64,000 nt of DNA from Alicyclobacillus tolerans (GCF_900142255.1 NZ_FRAF01000008.1:1-64000), one strand, 5' to 3'; positions 49,108 through 59,334 are shown, counted from the first letter of the stretch. The notes: generated by a model from the sequence alone, not told the origin. A program made the numbers and translations.

Positions 49108-50041
49108 TCCTCACCCCTCGCAAACAAATGCACATTCTCTCCACATTCAACTGCGGCATCACATGCGCAGCGTGCCTGCGAAGTGTTTCCTGCACCACAT
49201 CAGCCGCTTGAGTCCAAATCTGCACGGGCCAGCGCTCCAGTGAGTGCCGCTCAAGCAAAACAGGGAAACGCAAATTTTGGCTGTCTCCTAAAGAAATGTG
49301 TATCATATCTCGAAATACAGCTAACAAGAGCTGTAGACCATTGGCCAATTGAACACTCGAAAATATTTTCAGCCACTGTTGGGCTAATAAAAGCGGTGAT
49401 TCTGGTGTTGCCATCCACGCTTCAATCCATTGTAGCACCTGCTCGAAACTACCTGCAATCGAAGATTCTTCTCCTTCCAAAGCAAGCAGGGATTGGTGAA
49501 CCACCGCATCCTCCCAAGGAAAAGAACGACCTGACTGCATTTCATAAGCAAAACTACGTGAACGCAGAGTAGGCAACACCCCACCCAAAGATTCTGCCAA
49601 GAGTATGGCCAGTATTTCCGACTCTGGCTCTTCCAAACATTTCAAAAGACGATTGGCGGCCACTAAAGACAACTTGTCCAATCCAGGAAGAATATAAATT
49701 TTTTTTTGCCCATAATGCGCACGTCGGCTCATCCATACCTGTAACTCTTCCAAACGAGCTGTCTTTATCGGAATTTCCGAGTTGTCAAAAGTAAAAACGT
49801 CAGGATGGATATGAGCAGCAAATTGGCGGCAAGAAGAACAGCTGCCACAAGGGCGCGATTCATCCTGACAAAGCAAAAACTTGGCAAACTGGCTGGCAAA
49901 CTGTTCAGTAGTTTCTCGTGGACCCGTCAGAAGCAAAGCATGGGGAAGTTGTTGCTGCATCCAGGCTCGCTCTAACCCAGCAAGTGCAGGATATTTTTGG
50001 GTCCAAGAAAGAAAAAATGGACTCAGCGAGTCTTCTACCAT
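49097..50041 (-). CDS. holB: DNA polymerase III delta' subunit
   Basis: Clamp-loader subunit of 314 residues. The P-loop is degenerate (LLTGPRETTEQ), as expected for delta', which does not hydrolyse ATP. The zinc module CGSCSSC and HPDVF follow, with sensor-like region KCLEEPES. Located ricT-proximal in the tmk-darA-holB-ricT-yabA order of Bacilli; yaaR is missing. Confidence 0.93.
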   Translation of the reverse strand: MVEDSLSPFFLSWTQKYPALAGLERAWMQQQLPHALLLTGPRETTEQFASQFAKFLLCQDESRPCGSCSSCRQFAAHIHPDVFTFDNSEIPIKTARLEELQVWMSRRAHYGQKKIYILPGLDKLSLVAANRLLKCLEEPESEILAILLAESLGGVLPTLRSRSFAYEMQSGRSFPWEDAVVHQSLLALEGEESSIAGSFEQVLQWIEAWMATPESPLLLAQQWLKIFSSVQLANGLQLLLAVFRDMIHISLGDSQNLRFPVLLERHSLERWPVQIWTQAADVVQETLRRHAAHVMPQLNVERMCICLRGVRIGV

Positions 50042-50098
50042 CGCTGGCCCTCCTCTATCAAAATCGTAGATAAGCTTGGCAATTCCTATCTCGGCAAA

Positions 50099-50428
50099 TT
50101 AAAATTGTGCAAATTCCTCAATATCTAGAATAAACAACGTAGCGCCGCCCACTTGCACGGAAACTGGGTAAGGAATGTACGATTCCAACTGACTTCCCAT
50201 GGGAGACATAGGAGTAACAACCTGTTCTCGAGAACGGCAACTATTTCGAATAATTTCTTTAACGTCTTCCACTTTTTCATTTTCCGCACCAATAATAAAT
50301 GTAGTATTGCCTGCATGCAAAAAACCACCTGTGGAAGCCAGCTTAGTGGCACGCACTCCAGCTTTAACCAAATTGTGGGCGAGCCTTGGACTATCCTTAT
50401 CCTGGACAATCGCAATCATCATTTTCAT
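50099..50428 (-). CDS. darA: cyclic-di-AMP receptor DarA (PII-like)
   Basis: The 109-residue PII-like trimeric protein binds c-di-AMP. Recognisable are KMMIAIVQDKDS at the N-terminus, RATKLASTGGFLHAGNTTF (T-loop base and ligand site) and the GGATLFILDIEEF end. ATG 50428 has GGTGGG about ten bases upstream. Follows tmk, as yaaQ does in B. subtilis. Confidence 0.94.
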   Translation of the reverse strand: MKMMIAIVQDKDSPRLAHNLVKAGVRATKLASTGGFLHAGNTTFIIGAENEKVEDVKEIIRNSCRSREQVVTPMSPMGSQLESYIPYPVSVQVGGATLFILDIEEFAQF

Positions 50429-50448
50429 TGTTGCTTGACCCACCTTTC

Positions 50449-51066
50449 CTATGTGAGATATTTCTCGATGGTCAACCAGATTTCCTGCTCCAGCGTCTCG
50501 CGATTTTGCCTGGCATCCAATATCACCACTCGATGCGGTTCAGCAGCAGCAATCGCCAAAAAGGAGCGGCGTACACGCTCAAAATATTCAGTTGTACGCT
50601 TTTCTATCCTATCCAATTGCTGTCCTTCTCTTCCTTGGACAATCCGGTGTCGGGAATCCGTCACAGGTAAATCAAAGAGAAAAGTTAAATCAGGCCGTAC
50701 ATCCTGCACAGCCAACTCGTTTAACACAGCCACCCGACGTTCTCCTAAACCAAGTCCAGCTCCTTGATAAGCAATAGAAGCATCTACATAACGATCACAA
50801 ATGACAATCTCACCCTTCTGGAGCGCGGGACGAATCACAGTTTCCACCAATTGCGCACGCGAAGCCGCATATAAATAGGCTTCTGCAATAGGTGTCCAAT
50901 CTGCATCAGGGTTGAGCAGCCACTCACGAATTTGTTGTCCACCCAAAGTTCCACCCGGTTCCCGAGTAACCAAAACTTTCATGCCCTGTTCTTTTAACTT
51001 TTGCACAAGTCGATTAATTTGCGTACTTTTTCCGGCTCCATCCAATCCTTCAAAAGTAACAAACAT
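50449..51066 (-). CDS. tmk: thymidylate kinase
   Basis: Phosphorylates dTMP to dTDP. P-loop GLDGAGKS at residues 7-14, DRY motif in CDRYVDASIAYQG, and lid region downstream. ATG 51066 gives 205 residues, the family size; upstream in-frame sequence overlaps the decarboxylase gene. Confidence 0.97.
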   Translation of the reverse strand: MFVTFEGLDGAGKSTQINRLVQKLKEQGMKVLVTREPGGTLGGQQIREWLLNPDADWTPIAEAYLYAASRAQLVETVIRPALQKGEIVICDRYVDASIAYQGAGLGLGERRVAVLNELAVQDVRPDLTFLFDLPVTDSRHRIVQGREGQQLDRIEKRTTEYFERVRRSFLAIAAAEPHRVVILDARQNRETLEQEIWLTIEKYLT

Positions 51067-51092
51067 AGAACATTGCCCCCACTCATCTGATC

Positions 51093-52499
51093 TCAAGACA
51101 GCACCGGAAATTGACATCCTGGTTTACAGCCCACCGGGATGGCACCAGAAGCTTCTAAATAGGCAACCAATTCCACATGTTCACGACGTATCTCGTCGCC
51201 AGGCAGAAGAATTGGCATACCGGGCGGATAAGGAATGACACAAGCAGCTGATATTCTGCCCACTGCGCTATGACCACTTTGCCAAACAACGCAGGTCTCC
51301 TGAGGCGGAAAATGATCGGCTGTATCCAGACACTTTTGCGGCGTACACTCAGCAACTGCCTGGAGAATCGCCAAGAGTTTAGGGTCCAGGTCCCCTGATT
51401 CAAGCTGCCAACGTACAAGTAATGCCTCTAAGCGAACTGTGTCGCGTTGACTGAGATGATAGGGCGGAATGAGCAAGCCGCCTGCTACATTGACATATTC
51501 CGCAAAAATATTTTCCTTTTCCAAGGCCTCCGTCAATAACTGGGCTCGTTTGGTCGATCCGGTTGGAATCCAGATACGGAGCGGATCGGCATCTGAAACA
51601 TTGCGCCATCTATCAAGCATGGATAAATGTTGCTGTAGCTGCAAGACATCTCCTGCAGCTTCACAACGCAACCAAGCTTGCGCGACGTCCAGAGAAGCTA
51701 AAAGCAGATATGAGGGACTGGTGGTTTGCAAAAAAGAAAGCGCTGACTTCAGACGCTCTGCCGACAATAGAGAACCCTGATGATGGACCCAGGCGGTTTG
51801 TGTGAGCGCTGGAAGCGTCTTGTGGGCACTGTGAATAACAATATCCGCTCCTTGTTGCACACTGTGTGGAGGTAGATCAGTGACAAGCCCTAAATGAGCG
51901 CCGTGCGCTTCATCAACAATCAACGGGCAGTTGTATTCGTGCGCCAAACGAGCATAAGCGTCTATATCTGCCACTCGTCCCGTATACGTTGGCGAGGTGA
52001 CCACAATCGCTGCCCATGAGTGAGATTGTGCCTGATCAGCTAACCAGTTGGCGATTGCTTCAGGAGGTGGAACTAGCATTTCCAGGCGATTTTCATCCCA
52101 AACGGGAGCCAGTCGCCACAGCTTGGCTCGTGCCAATTGCGCTCCGCGCCAAACACTCCAATGGAATGGCCCAGCGACAACGACGTCGCGATGTCGTTCA
52201 TCGACAGAGGCAAAGATAGCCGCCATGACACAAGCTGTTGAACCGTTGACAGAATAGTAGCAACCTTGCGAACCGTAATGGCTGGCAGCCAGTTTCTGAG
52301 AGGCTAAAATACTCCCCGTTGCATCATGCAAATTGTCGAGACCGGGAAGCTCCGTCAAATCAATACGCAACGCAGATTGCAACCATTGTCCTAACAAGGC
52401 AGGCATGTCTCGCCCACTGTGGTGGCCGGGCACATGCATGGACAAGCGTTCAGCCTGCGCTGCACCCAACAATTGACGCAAAATGGGTGTCTCGTCCAA
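51093..52499 (-). CDS. PLP-dependent Orn/Lys/Arg decarboxylase family protein (YaaO-like)
   Basis: Fold type I PLP enzyme of 468 residues. The PLP lysine lies in HSAHKTLPALTQ (about Lys 227), the cofactor aspartate in VDEAHGAHLG (about 196). HVPGHHSGR near the N-terminus is characteristic. Same position as yaaO in B. subtilis; substrate not proven. TTG 52499 is only weakly supported (AAGGGCGGG about 14 bases upstream). Confidence 0.9.
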   Translation of the reverse strand: MDETPILRQLLGAAQAERLSMHVPGHHSGRDMPALLGQWLQSALRIDLTELPGLDNLHDATGSILASQKLAASHYGSQGCYYSVNGSTACVMAAIFASVDERHRDVVVAGPFHWSVWRGAQLARAKLWRLAPVWDENRLEMLVPPPEAIANWLADQAQSHSWAAIVVTSPTYTGRVADIDAYARLAHEYNCPLIVDEAHGAHLGLVTDLPPHSVQQGADIVIHSAHKTLPALTQTAWVHHQGSLLSAERLKSALSFLQTTSPSYLLLASLDVAQAWLRCEAAGDVLQLQQHLSMLDRWRNVSDADPLRIWIPTGSTKRAQLLTEALEKENIFAEYVNVAGGLLIPPYHLSQRDTVRLEALLVRWQLESGDLDPKLLAILQAVAECTPQKCLDTADHFPPQETCVVWQSGHSAVGRISAACVIPYPPGMPILLPGDEIRREHVELVAYLEASGAIPVGCKPGCQFPVLS

Positions 52500-52588
52500 G
52501 GTGATGATGTCGATCCCGCCCTTTACTCCAACATTGTACGCTCATCATAACGAATGACGGGCAACACCTCAACTGGATATCGGAGTTT

Positions 52589-52780
52589 TCAAGAGAGGGC
52601 TGAAAGCCATATTCTCTTCATGCACTCTACATAGAGTGAATAGCGAGGATCGCCCACTTCCGTATGTACAATGGCCTGTTCGCAATCTATACAGATGAAT
52701 TCACCGCATATACGAATGCCAGCACTCCTAGTCATCCCGCAAATAATGCATTCTGTTTCGGACGGCCAATGGTTTCGCAT
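52589..52780 (-). CDS. csfB: anti-sigma-G factor Gin (CsfB)
   Basis: Small zinc protein with CIICG (residues about 11-15) and FICIDCE (about 28-34), then VGDPRYSLYVECMKRIW, all typical of Gin. It blocks sigma-G, and also sigma-E, activity at the wrong time or place in sporulating cells. 63 residues. A sigma-F promoter lies upstream, as expected for csfB. Confidence 0.93.
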   Translation of the reverse strand: MRNHWPSETECIICGMTRSAGIRICGEFICIDCEQAIVHTEVGDPRYSLYVECMKRIWLSALS

Positions 52781-52826
52781 GTCTGCACCGCCTTTCCAGC
52801 AAGATAGCAGATGTATTTTCTATTTC

Positions 52827-52856
52827 TAGTTTGTCTCTTAACGCGAAATCCTATAC
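52827..52856 (-). promoter_or_regulatory. sigma-F promoter for csfB
   Basis: GTATA at 52852-52856, 15-base spacer, AGACAAACTA at 52827-52836 on the minus strand, one position off the sigma-F -10 pattern GGNNANANTR. Confidence 0.65.
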
Positions 52857-52973
52857 GTAGAAGGGGGCAAAAAATTGGCGGCTGGCGCAAGCGGCTGCCA
52901 CTCCGTTCTCTATACGTTATGACAGAGCTTCTCAGGAGGTTCAAAATAGAGCATTCTAGGCTGCGGAACTCTC

Positions 52974-52982
52974 TGTTATAAT
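52974..52982 (+). promoter_or_regulatory. extended -10 promoter before the flippase gene
   Basis: TGTTATAAT with no clear -35. Transcription would start near 52989, leaving a leader of about 12 bases before GTG 53001. The 220-base divergent gap 52781-53000 holds this and the csfB promoter. Confidence 0.5.
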
Positions 52983-53000
52983 GCGGAGTGGAATGCGGAG

Positions 53001-54659
53001 GTGGATCCAACGAAAGCAACAAATGTCGCGCGTGGCGCGTCCATATACGTCATCTGTGTTGGGATTGCCAAATTTCTTGGCATCATCTATATCATTCCAC
53101 TCACCTATCTGCTTGGCAATGTGGGTTTAGGCTTGTACAACAATGCCTACGCCATGTTCACCATTTTCCAACAGTTGGCTTTGGCCGGCTTCCCGCTAGC
53201 CATGAGCAAACTGATTTCTGAACGTTTGGCCATCAAACGCTATGGTGAAGCGGAACAATATTACAGAGTCGCCATGCGCACGATTATCCCTTTAGGCATC
53301 ATTGCCTTTCTGTTAATGTGGTTTCTCGCTCCTGCACTGTCAGGACTAACCGCTGTGCAGGATTCGGGAGAAGCGGCGCGATACATGGTGCCTTCGTTTC
53401 GCGCGCTTGCCTTTGCACTTTTATTTATTCCTTTCATGAGTGGCTACCGTGGTTATTTGCAAGGATTCCAGCAATTGGAGATGCCCGCTTACTCACAAAC
53501 GGTGGAACAAATCTTTCGCGTTCTTTGGATGGTAACTGCTACTTACTATCTCATGCGCGTGCGCCACGAATCCTATGTTTTCGGCAGTGCGTCTGCCACC
53601 TTTGGCGCAACCGTGGGAGCTGCGGCTGGCGCCTTACTACTGGCGTTGGCTGTCCGACCTATTCGCAGAGAATACAAACCACTCGCTTCTTTTTCCAATC
53701 AATCGGACTGGCAAGCGTTGCGTACCTTGTATAAAGTAGCATTGCCCATCTCTCTGGGTGGATTAGTGGTGCCTATTTCTAATCTTGCGGATAGTTTTAC
53801 AGTACAAAATCTTCTTATAGCTGCACACGATAGTTTTCGTGAAGCCGCAGCTCAATACGGCATTTTGACTCGACAAGCACTCTATTTGATTCAATTGCCA
53901 CTTACATTCGCTTATGCCATAGGCGTTTCGATTCTGCCAGCTGTCTCTAGTGCGAAGGCCAAAAAAGATCAGAGCGCCTTACAGCGTACCGTCAGTTCAA
54001 CTGTACGCGGCATGTTTCTCATGACCTTTCCAGCAGCGGCTGTCCTGCTTGTATTAGCTAGACCTTTATCTGCTACGCTTTCTGGTGATTTCGACGGAGC
54101 ACCCATTATTTCAGCCGTTTCTTTTATGGCTATTTTCTCAAGTCTTGAATTAATTTCTACCTATATCCTTCAAGGACTCGGAAACTTCTATCGTCCGGTA
54201 CGCAATATGTTTTTAGGCGTATTTGTAAAAATTATGTTCAACATATTACTCATACCTACCTTTCACAGTGTTATGGGTGCCGCCATTGCCACCACCATTG
54301 GCTACATATTCTCTTCCACACTCAATGTACTGGCTGTGAAAAAGTACGGACAAGTAAAATTTTCTTTATTTCGCTACAGTATTCGATTTTTATTGCCCAC
54401 ATTGCCTACAGCAGCCGTTCTATGGATAACACGCGCTGTCACCCATTGGTTTTTACATGATTTGATGATTCGCTCTGTACGCATTACCAGCGCCGTTGAA
54501 CTACTGCTGGCAGTGGGAGCCGGAGGTTGGGTCTATATTTACCTACTTCTAAAATTGGGAATCGTGCGAGAGAAAGAATTAGAAGCGTTACCAGGTATCG
54601 GTCGGCGATTGGCCATCATAGCCCGCCGAATGTACCCAGAACACGCTTCTGCTCGATGA
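53001..54659 (+). CDS. second SpoVB/MurJ-like MOP flippase
   Basis: Polytopic protein of 552 residues (about 14 helices) homologous to the 19170-20768 gene: ATNVARGASIYVICVGIAKFLGIIYIIPLTYLLG at the start and LEALPGIGRRLAIIARRM at the end. Likely a lipid-linked saccharide exporter for cell-wall or cortex synthesis; the substrate is unknown. GTG 53001 matches family N-termini although GGAG directly abuts it. It is on the plus strand between csfB and bofA, where B. subtilis has no such gene. Confidence 0.88.
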   Translation: MDPTKATNVARGASIYVICVGIAKFLGIIYIIPLTYLLGNVGLGLYNNAYAMFTIFQQLALAGFPLAMSKLISERLAIKRYGEAEQYYRVAMRTIIPLGIIAFLLMWFLAPALSGLTAVQDSGEAARYMVPSFRALAFALLFIPFMSGYRGYLQGFQQLEMPAYSQTVEQIFRVLWMVTATYYLMRVRHESYVFGSASATFGATVGAAAGALLLALAVRPIRREYKPLASFSNQSDWQALRTLYKVALPISLGGLVVPISNLADSFTVQNLLIAAHDSFREAAAQYGILTRQALYLIQLPLTFAYAIGVSILPAVSSAKAKKDQSALQRTVSSTVRGMFLMTFPAAAVLLVLARPLSATLSGDFDGAPIISAVSFMAIFSSLELISTYILQGLGNFYRPVRNMFLGVFVKIMFNILLIPTFHSVMGAAIATTIGYIFSSTLNVLAVKKYGQVKFSLFRYSIRFLLPTLPTAAVLWITRAVTHWFLHDLMIRSVRITSAVELLLAVGAGGWVYIYLLLKLGIVREKELEALPGIGRRLAIIARRMYPEHASAR

Positions 54660-54685
54660 ATGAATCTGTATGGCGTTCTAAATTT

Positions 54686-54958
54686 TCAACCCGGAAAAAT
54701 CCAAAGTTTTAAGGTAATGAGCGCTGCAAGACCAGGAAAACCGAGAATGCCTGCTGTCAAAGCAGTAGCTGGATTAAATGGGAGATGAAAATGCACATAG
54801 CTTCCTAGCCAATTGATTACAAAAATAGATACACAACCAAAAACAGCAATCTTGAGAAGGGTCAGCAGCCCATCCAGCGGTTTACGAAAAAATTGAGCGA
54901 GAATGATGAGAGCCAGGAGAATACCTCCGCCGTAGAGCAACCAATGTATAGACATCAT
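54686..54958 (-). CDS. bofA: pro-sigma-K processing inhibitor BofA
   Basis: Membrane protein of 90 residues with helices at about 5-22 and 35-55 and a hydrophobic C-terminal stretch, ending NPATALTAGILGFPGLAALITLKLWI, the BofA signature. It holds SpoIVFB inactive with SpoIVFA in the outer forespore membrane until the sigma-G signal. Follows yaaL by nine bases. Confidence 0.93.
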   Translation of the reverse strand: MMSIHWLLYGGGILLALIILAQFFRKPLDGLLTLLKIAVFGCVSIFVINWLGSYVHFHLPFNPATALTAGILGFPGLAALITLKLWIFPG

Positions 54959-54967
54959 ATCACCTCT

Positions 54968-55282
54968 TTACACTCCATCATCCAGTTCAAACCATTCAAA
55001 ACACACACCTTCTACGACTAACTGGCGCTGTCTCGCCTGGTGCAACAAATAACGAAAATGCTGTTCAGCGGCATCTAACCGAAAGACCATATGATCGATA
55101 AGTTCCGGATCGCTCACTTCATTAAATTGGCTCTGAGCTTCCAACCAGGCTCGATGCGAACGAACGATTTCTTGAAAAAGTGGATCAGCGGCACCTCCAA
55201 AAGCGTCTGCTCCATCCCGCTTGGGATTAAACCGCGATCGCGCAGAGAGACGTTTCGGCTTTGCGGCAGTCGGGGTACGCAT
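54968..55282 (-). CDS. YaaL-family protein (DUF2508)
   Basis: The 104 residues comprise a basic N-terminus and a helical core: DPLFQEIVRSHRAWLEAQSQFNEVSDPELIDHMVFRLDAAEQHFRYLLHQARQ, matching the YaaL/DUF2508 family. Function unknown; the position recR-yaaL-bofA is conserved. GGGAGGT precedes the start. Confidence 0.88.
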   Translation of the reverse strand: MRTPTAAKPKRLSARSRFNPKRDGADAFGGAADPLFQEIVRSHRAWLEAQSQFNEVSDPELIDHMVFRLDAAEQHFRYLLHQARQRQLVVEGVCFEWFELDDGV

Positions 55283-55386
55283 AAAGAAAACCTCCCGTGA
55301 CCTGAATACTAGAATATAGACAGGCAGGAGGCGTTTTATGACTCTTGTAGAAAAAATGATAGTTTTACAACCGTATATAAGAAAAT

Positions 55387-55992
55387 TTACAGGCTGCGGC
55401 GACCCTCCAGAGCTTTAGCCAGAGTCACTTCATCCGCATATTCCAAATCGCCGCCAACCGGCAAACCACGTGCAATTCGTGTAACTTTGAGTTCAAAAGG
55501 ACGCAATAATTTAGAAAGATACATGGCTGTGGCTTCACCTTCCACGGTTGGATTGGTAGCCAGAATCACTTCTTCGACCGAATCGTCAGTACCAGCCAAT
55601 CGCGTCAACAATTCACGAATCCGTAAATCATTGGGACCGATACCATCCATGGGTGAGATGGCCCCTTGCAAAACATGATAAAGTCCATGAAATTCATGCG
55701 TACGTTCCATAGCTACCACATCTTTGGCATCTTGGACTACACAAAGTACGCTCCGGTCTCGTCGCTCATCACGACAGACAGGACAAGGGGAAAATTCCGT
55801 AATATTACAGCAGATTTGGCATTCTACCAAGCGTTCTTTGATATCCAGCAAAGCTTTGGAAAATTCTGCAACAGTTTCTTTGGACATGCTCATACAATGA
55901 AAAGCCAATCGAGCGGCTGTTTTGGGCCCAATTCCGGGAAGCCTCATAAATTGTTCCATCAGCCGTTCAATGGGTTCTGGATAACCCCACAT
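55387..55992 (-). CDS. recR: recombination mediator RecR
   Basis: Works with RecO/RecF to load RecA. Helix-hairpin-helix ([17 protein letters not shown]), zinc finger [16 protein letters not shown] (about residues 58-73), TOPRIM region [14 protein letters not shown], and Walker-like C-terminal motif are all present in 201 residues. ATG overlaps the ybaB stop by one base. Confidence 0.97.
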   Translation of the reverse strand: MWGYPEPIERLMEQFMRLPGIGPKTAARLAFHCMSMSKETVAEFSKALLDIKERLVECQICCNITEFSPCPVCRDERRDRSVLCVVQDAKDVVAMERTHEFHGLYHVLQGAISPMDGIGPNDLRIRELLTRLAGTDDSVEEVILATNPTVEGEATAMYLSKLLRPFELKVTRIARGLPVGGDLEYADEVTLAKALEGRRSL

Positions 55993-56303
55993 TAGAACAA
56001 CCCTGGCAAGTTCATGCCACGAGTATACTTGCCCATTTCTGATTCCGTCAGCTCATTCACCTTTTGTTCCGCATCTTGCAAAGCAACCAGAATCAAATCT
56101 TGGAGCATCTCCACATCATCTGGTGTAACCACTTCGGGTGAAATCATAACCGACTCCACATGCTTGTGGCCATTCATCACTACAGAAACGGCTCCCCCGC
56201 CGGCAGTCCCAGTTATTTTTCGTTCTGCCAAAGCTTCCTGAGCCTTCAATAAGTCTTCCTGCATCTTTTTAGCTTGTTTCATCAATTGATTCATATTTTT
56301 CAT
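55992..56303 (-). CDS. yaaK: nucleoid-associated protein YbaB/EbfC family
   Basis: Small dimeric DNA-binding protein, 103 residues, with [22 protein letters not shown] and [25 protein letters not shown]. Conserved dnaX-ybaB-recR cluster. Confidence 0.95.
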   Translation of the reverse strand: MKNMNQLMKQAKKMQEDLLKAQEALAERKITGTAGGGAVSVVMNGHKHVESVMISPEVVTPDDVEMLQDLILVALQDAEQKVNELTESEMGKYTRGMNLPGLF

Positions 56304-56317
56304 GTGTAATCCCTCTC

Positions 56318-58039
56318 TTAAAGTTCATCTGTGACATACTCAATCTTATCTTTGCCAAACAGCGATTCCACCACTTCCAGCCAACTTTCTGGCGCCACCG
56401 CGTTGCCATCCTGTTCAGCAAGAAACTCTTCCCAGTCGCTTTGTAGAATCGCCAACAAACTTCTGGCTTCGCCGATTGTGTGTTCCACTGCCCATTCAAT
56501 AGCATTTCGCTCATCAGGTTTCATAACGGCGTCGCGGTGAATTTTACTGCCAAAAGCAATCACCATTTCTTTCTCGGTGGCCAGCACAGGTTGTCCATTC
56601 ATGAGCCATGCGTGTGCTTGAATTCGCTGTTGCCGAACACTTTGAAGAATGTCTTGCCATCGGTCACAAATGGCCTGCAAGGCAGTACCGTCTTGTCTCT
56701 CAAATAGAGAGAGTAGCACTTCACGTTTTCGCCCTTGCATGGCGGCTGGTGCGCGAAGTTGGCGATTCTGCCCAGAGGGAGAAGGTGTTGCCAATTCTTT
56801 CTGAGCAGATGATTCGCTTGCCGAAGATTTTTCATCTGGTGAACGGACAAGCGGTGTCATTTGTCGTTTTTCAATACCCGCATCCGCAACACGCGTTGCC
56901 GCGGGTAACCGCGACACCGTTGGCTGTGCCTCCATCACTGCCATTGTTGTGGAATCGCCAGGAGACGAGACTTGACTCAGCGAGAGCAAAGCTGTTTCCA
57001 ACATTAAACGTGGTTGTTCCGCATGACGTAAGGCCATCATTGTATCATTCATCTTGGACATAGCCAAAAGCAACCATTCGCTAGAAAGCCGCCTCGCTAT
57101 TTCTTTATAGTCTTTGAAAGAATGCAAAAGTGGACGATCCGCTGGAGACAGCCGCACAACCAGCACATCTCGAAACATGGCCAGCATCTCAGCAGCTATC
57201 CGCCCTGCATCTTTACCCGTTTGATAGAAATTAGACAGTTTTTGCAAAACTGCAAGCAAATCTCCCTGCACCAGCGATTCAAGCAAGCTCAGCTTGTCCT
57301 GTGGCCGTAAACCGCCCATGACAAATGACAGTACATCCAAGGTAATCTGGCCTTCACCATAAGCTGCAGCTTGCTCCAGGAGACCTAGCGCATCTCTCAT
57401 ACCACCATCTGCCGCTTCGGCGATTTGCCAGAGCGCCTCATCTGCTGCCTGCCATCGCTCGGCATCTACTGCAGCTCGCAAGCGGCCTACCATATCAGCC
57501 GGTTCAATCCGCCGGAAATCAAACCTTTGGCAACGAGAGACAATTGTGGCTGGTATCTTATGAGGTTCGGTTGTAGCCAGGATAAACAATACATAGGAAG
57601 GTGGTTCTTCCAACGTTTTAAGCAAAGCGTTGAACGCTTCCATGGTCAACATGTGCACCTCATCGACAATGTAGACCTTGCGCTTCAAATATGCAGGTGC
57701 ATAGTGCACTTTGTCTCGTAAGGAGCGGATTTCATCAACACCGCGATTGGAGGCTGCATCAATCTCTTCAACATCGACTGCTACTCCCTCTGCAATCGAC
57801 AAGCAGGCTTGACAAGCATTACAAGGCTCACCTTCTATTGAATGAAGACAGTTAACCGCCTTGGCTAGAATCTTTGCTGTACTTGTCTTGCCAGTGCCAC
57901 GCGGACCGCAGAACAAATACGCATGCGCCACCTTGTCTTGCAGCAGAGCGTTGCGGAGAGTGGTGCGGACATGCGACTGCCCAACCATATCAGCAAACTG
58001 CTGAGGCCGCCAGGCACGATAAAGCGTTTGATAATCCAC
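56318..58039 (-). CDS. dnaX: DNA polymerase III gamma/tau subunit
   Basis: Clamp-loader ATPase of 573 residues. Walker A GPRGTGKT (about 45-52), zinc cysteines in [22 protein letters not shown] Walker B, and SRC motif ([10 protein letters not shown]). The C-terminal tau-specific part (from about 380) is present and poorly conserved. No obvious frameshift signal noticed. Confidence 0.97.
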   Translation of the reverse strand: MDYQTLYRAWRPQQFADMVGQSHVRTTLRNALLQDKVAHAYLFCGPRGTGKTSTAKILAKAVNCLHSIEGEPCNACQACLSIAEGVAVDVEEIDAASNRGVDEIRSLRDKVHYAPAYLKRKVYIVDEVHMLTMEAFNALLKTLEEPPSYVLFILATTEPHKIPATIVSRCQRFDFRRIEPADMVGRLRAAVDAERWQAADEALWQIAEAADGGMRDALGLLEQAAAYGEGQITLDVLSFVMGGLRPQDKLSLLESLVQGDLLAVLQKLSNFYQTGKDAGRIAAEMLAMFRDVLVVRLSPADRPLLHSFKDYKEIARRLSSEWLLLAMSKMNDTMMALRHAEQPRLMLETALLSLSQVSSPGDSTTMAVMEAQPTVSRLPAATRVADAGIEKRQMTPLVRSPDEKSSASESSAQKELATPSPSGQNRQLRAPAAMQGRKREVLLSLFERQDGTALQAICDRWQDILQSVRQQRIQAHAWLMNGQPVLATEKEMVIAFGSKIHRDAVMKPDERNAIEWAVEHTIGEARSLLAILQSDWEEFLAEQDGNAVAPESWLEVVESLFGKDKIEYVTDEL

Positions 58040-58089
58040 AACCTCCCCTCCTTCGTGATAAAGGTATCACAGCAGGAGAAACAGAACAA

Positions 58090-59229
58090 TTAGGCAGATG
58101 GTATGATTTCCTCTTTGGCGAGTGGTAAACGTACGCAGAACGTGGATCCGAAACCTTTGGAGGAGACGCGAATATCTCCACCGTGATCGGCCACTATACG
58201 TTGACAAATAGGCAAACCGAGTCCTGTCCCTTTCTCTTTCGTGGTATAAAAAGCATCAAAAATTTTGTCGATCTGGTAATAAGGAATGCCCGGCCCTGTA
58301 TCTGAAATATACATTTCACACCATGGCGATTGATTTTTAACCAATACTGTCAATTTTCCGCCAGCATCCATAGCTTCCAAAGCATTTTTTATGAGATGGT
58401 GAAGCAGACGCAAAATCATTTGTCGATCCGCTTGCAGAAACAGTTTATCTTCTATTTCGAAATGAGATTCAATCCCCATTCTGTCGGCCTCTGAAACCAC
58501 ATGACCACGCAGTTCTTCTATCAAATCGCTCATGCAGAAAAATTCCATATCCAAATGATGTGGACGTGCCAAGAGCAACAACTCTTGAACCAGTTCATCA
58601 ACCTTTTGAATTTCAGAGAGCATCATTTCGGTAAGACTATGCTCATCTTCCCGCCCACTTGCCTCTTGCCGGCTTTCAAGAATTTGCAAAAATCCTTTTA
58701 CAGTAGTCAATGGATTGCGTATCTCATGGGCAATACCAGCAGCTACTTTTCCTATTGTGGCTAGTTTCTCCGCCCTTTGTAAATGTTGATCGAGTACGCC
58801 AAAATCACCCAAATCTTTCATGGTTATAAATAATCCTAGGTAATCTCCACTTTCCGACAGGAAAGGGAAACTATCAAGCAGTAGATAGAGAAGTTGACCA
58901 TTTCGCTCCCAAGTGACTATGGTATCGCGCAATATGCGCTGCTCTCGAACGCAATGCGCTAACATCTGATATTCATCCGATTGGGAAGTCAAACATTCCC
59001 TGAGTGGAACTGGAGGAGCCAAGAGTTCAGCGTGATCGAACAATTTGCAGGCTGCAACGTTGTAAAAGCGTACTTCCTCAGAGGTAGAAAGAAAAATGAC
59101 AGCAGCGTTGAGCAACTCTAGAGACGGACAAACCTGTGGAACTGACGCCTGTTGCTTTACCTCAGTTCGGCTCACCAATAAGCCCCCATCCATCTTGTAG
59201 GAATTCTTGCACACAGCGTATTTTGCCAC
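58090..59229 (-). CDS. orphan sensor histidine kinase, sporulation-kinase type
   Basis: Soluble kinase of 379 residues: a PAS-like sensory region (about 35-145) without transmembrane helices, HisKA with AHEIRNPLTTVKGFLQ (His about 168), and HATPase_c with N box HLIKNALEAM, G1 DTGPGIP and G2 GTGLGLP. The ...RNPLTTVKGFLQ H-box and lack of an adjacent response regulator resemble KinA-KinE, which feed Spo0F. GTG 59229 is weakly supported. Not part of the Bacillus dnaX neighbourhood. Confidence 0.88.
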   Translation of the reverse strand: MAKYAVCKNSYKMDGGLLVSRTEVKQQASVPQVCPSLELLNAAVIFLSTSEEVRFYNVAACKLFDHAELLAPPVPLRECLTSQSDEYQMLAHCVREQRILRDTIVTWERNGQLLYLLLDSFPFLSESGDYLGLFITMKDLGDFGVLDQHLQRAEKLATIGKVAAGIAHEIRNPLTTVKGFLQILESRQEASGREDEHSLTEMMLSEIQKVDELVQELLLLARPHHLDMEFFCMSDLIEELRGHVVSEADRMGIESHFEIEDKLFLQADRQMILRLLHHLIKNALEAMDAGGKLTVLVKNQSPWCEMYISDTGPGIPYYQIDKIFDAFYTTKEKGTGLGLPICQRIVADHGGDIRVSSKGFGSTFCVRLPLAKEEIIPSA

Positions 59230-59306
59230 GATTCCTATGAAATCCTCCCATAGGACAAAAATAGTTGAATTGCGACAGATTCCGACAGTTCCCTTGATGG
59301 ATAGGC

Positions 59307-59334
59307 ATAAAAAAAGGGCGCCTTCGCCCTTTTG
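59307..59334 (-). terminator. terminator before the histidine kinase gene
   Basis: AAAGGGCG CCTT CGCCCTTT stem followed on the minus strand by TTTT. Ends the transcript of the Trp/Gly/Tyr-rich gene. Confidence 0.85.
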
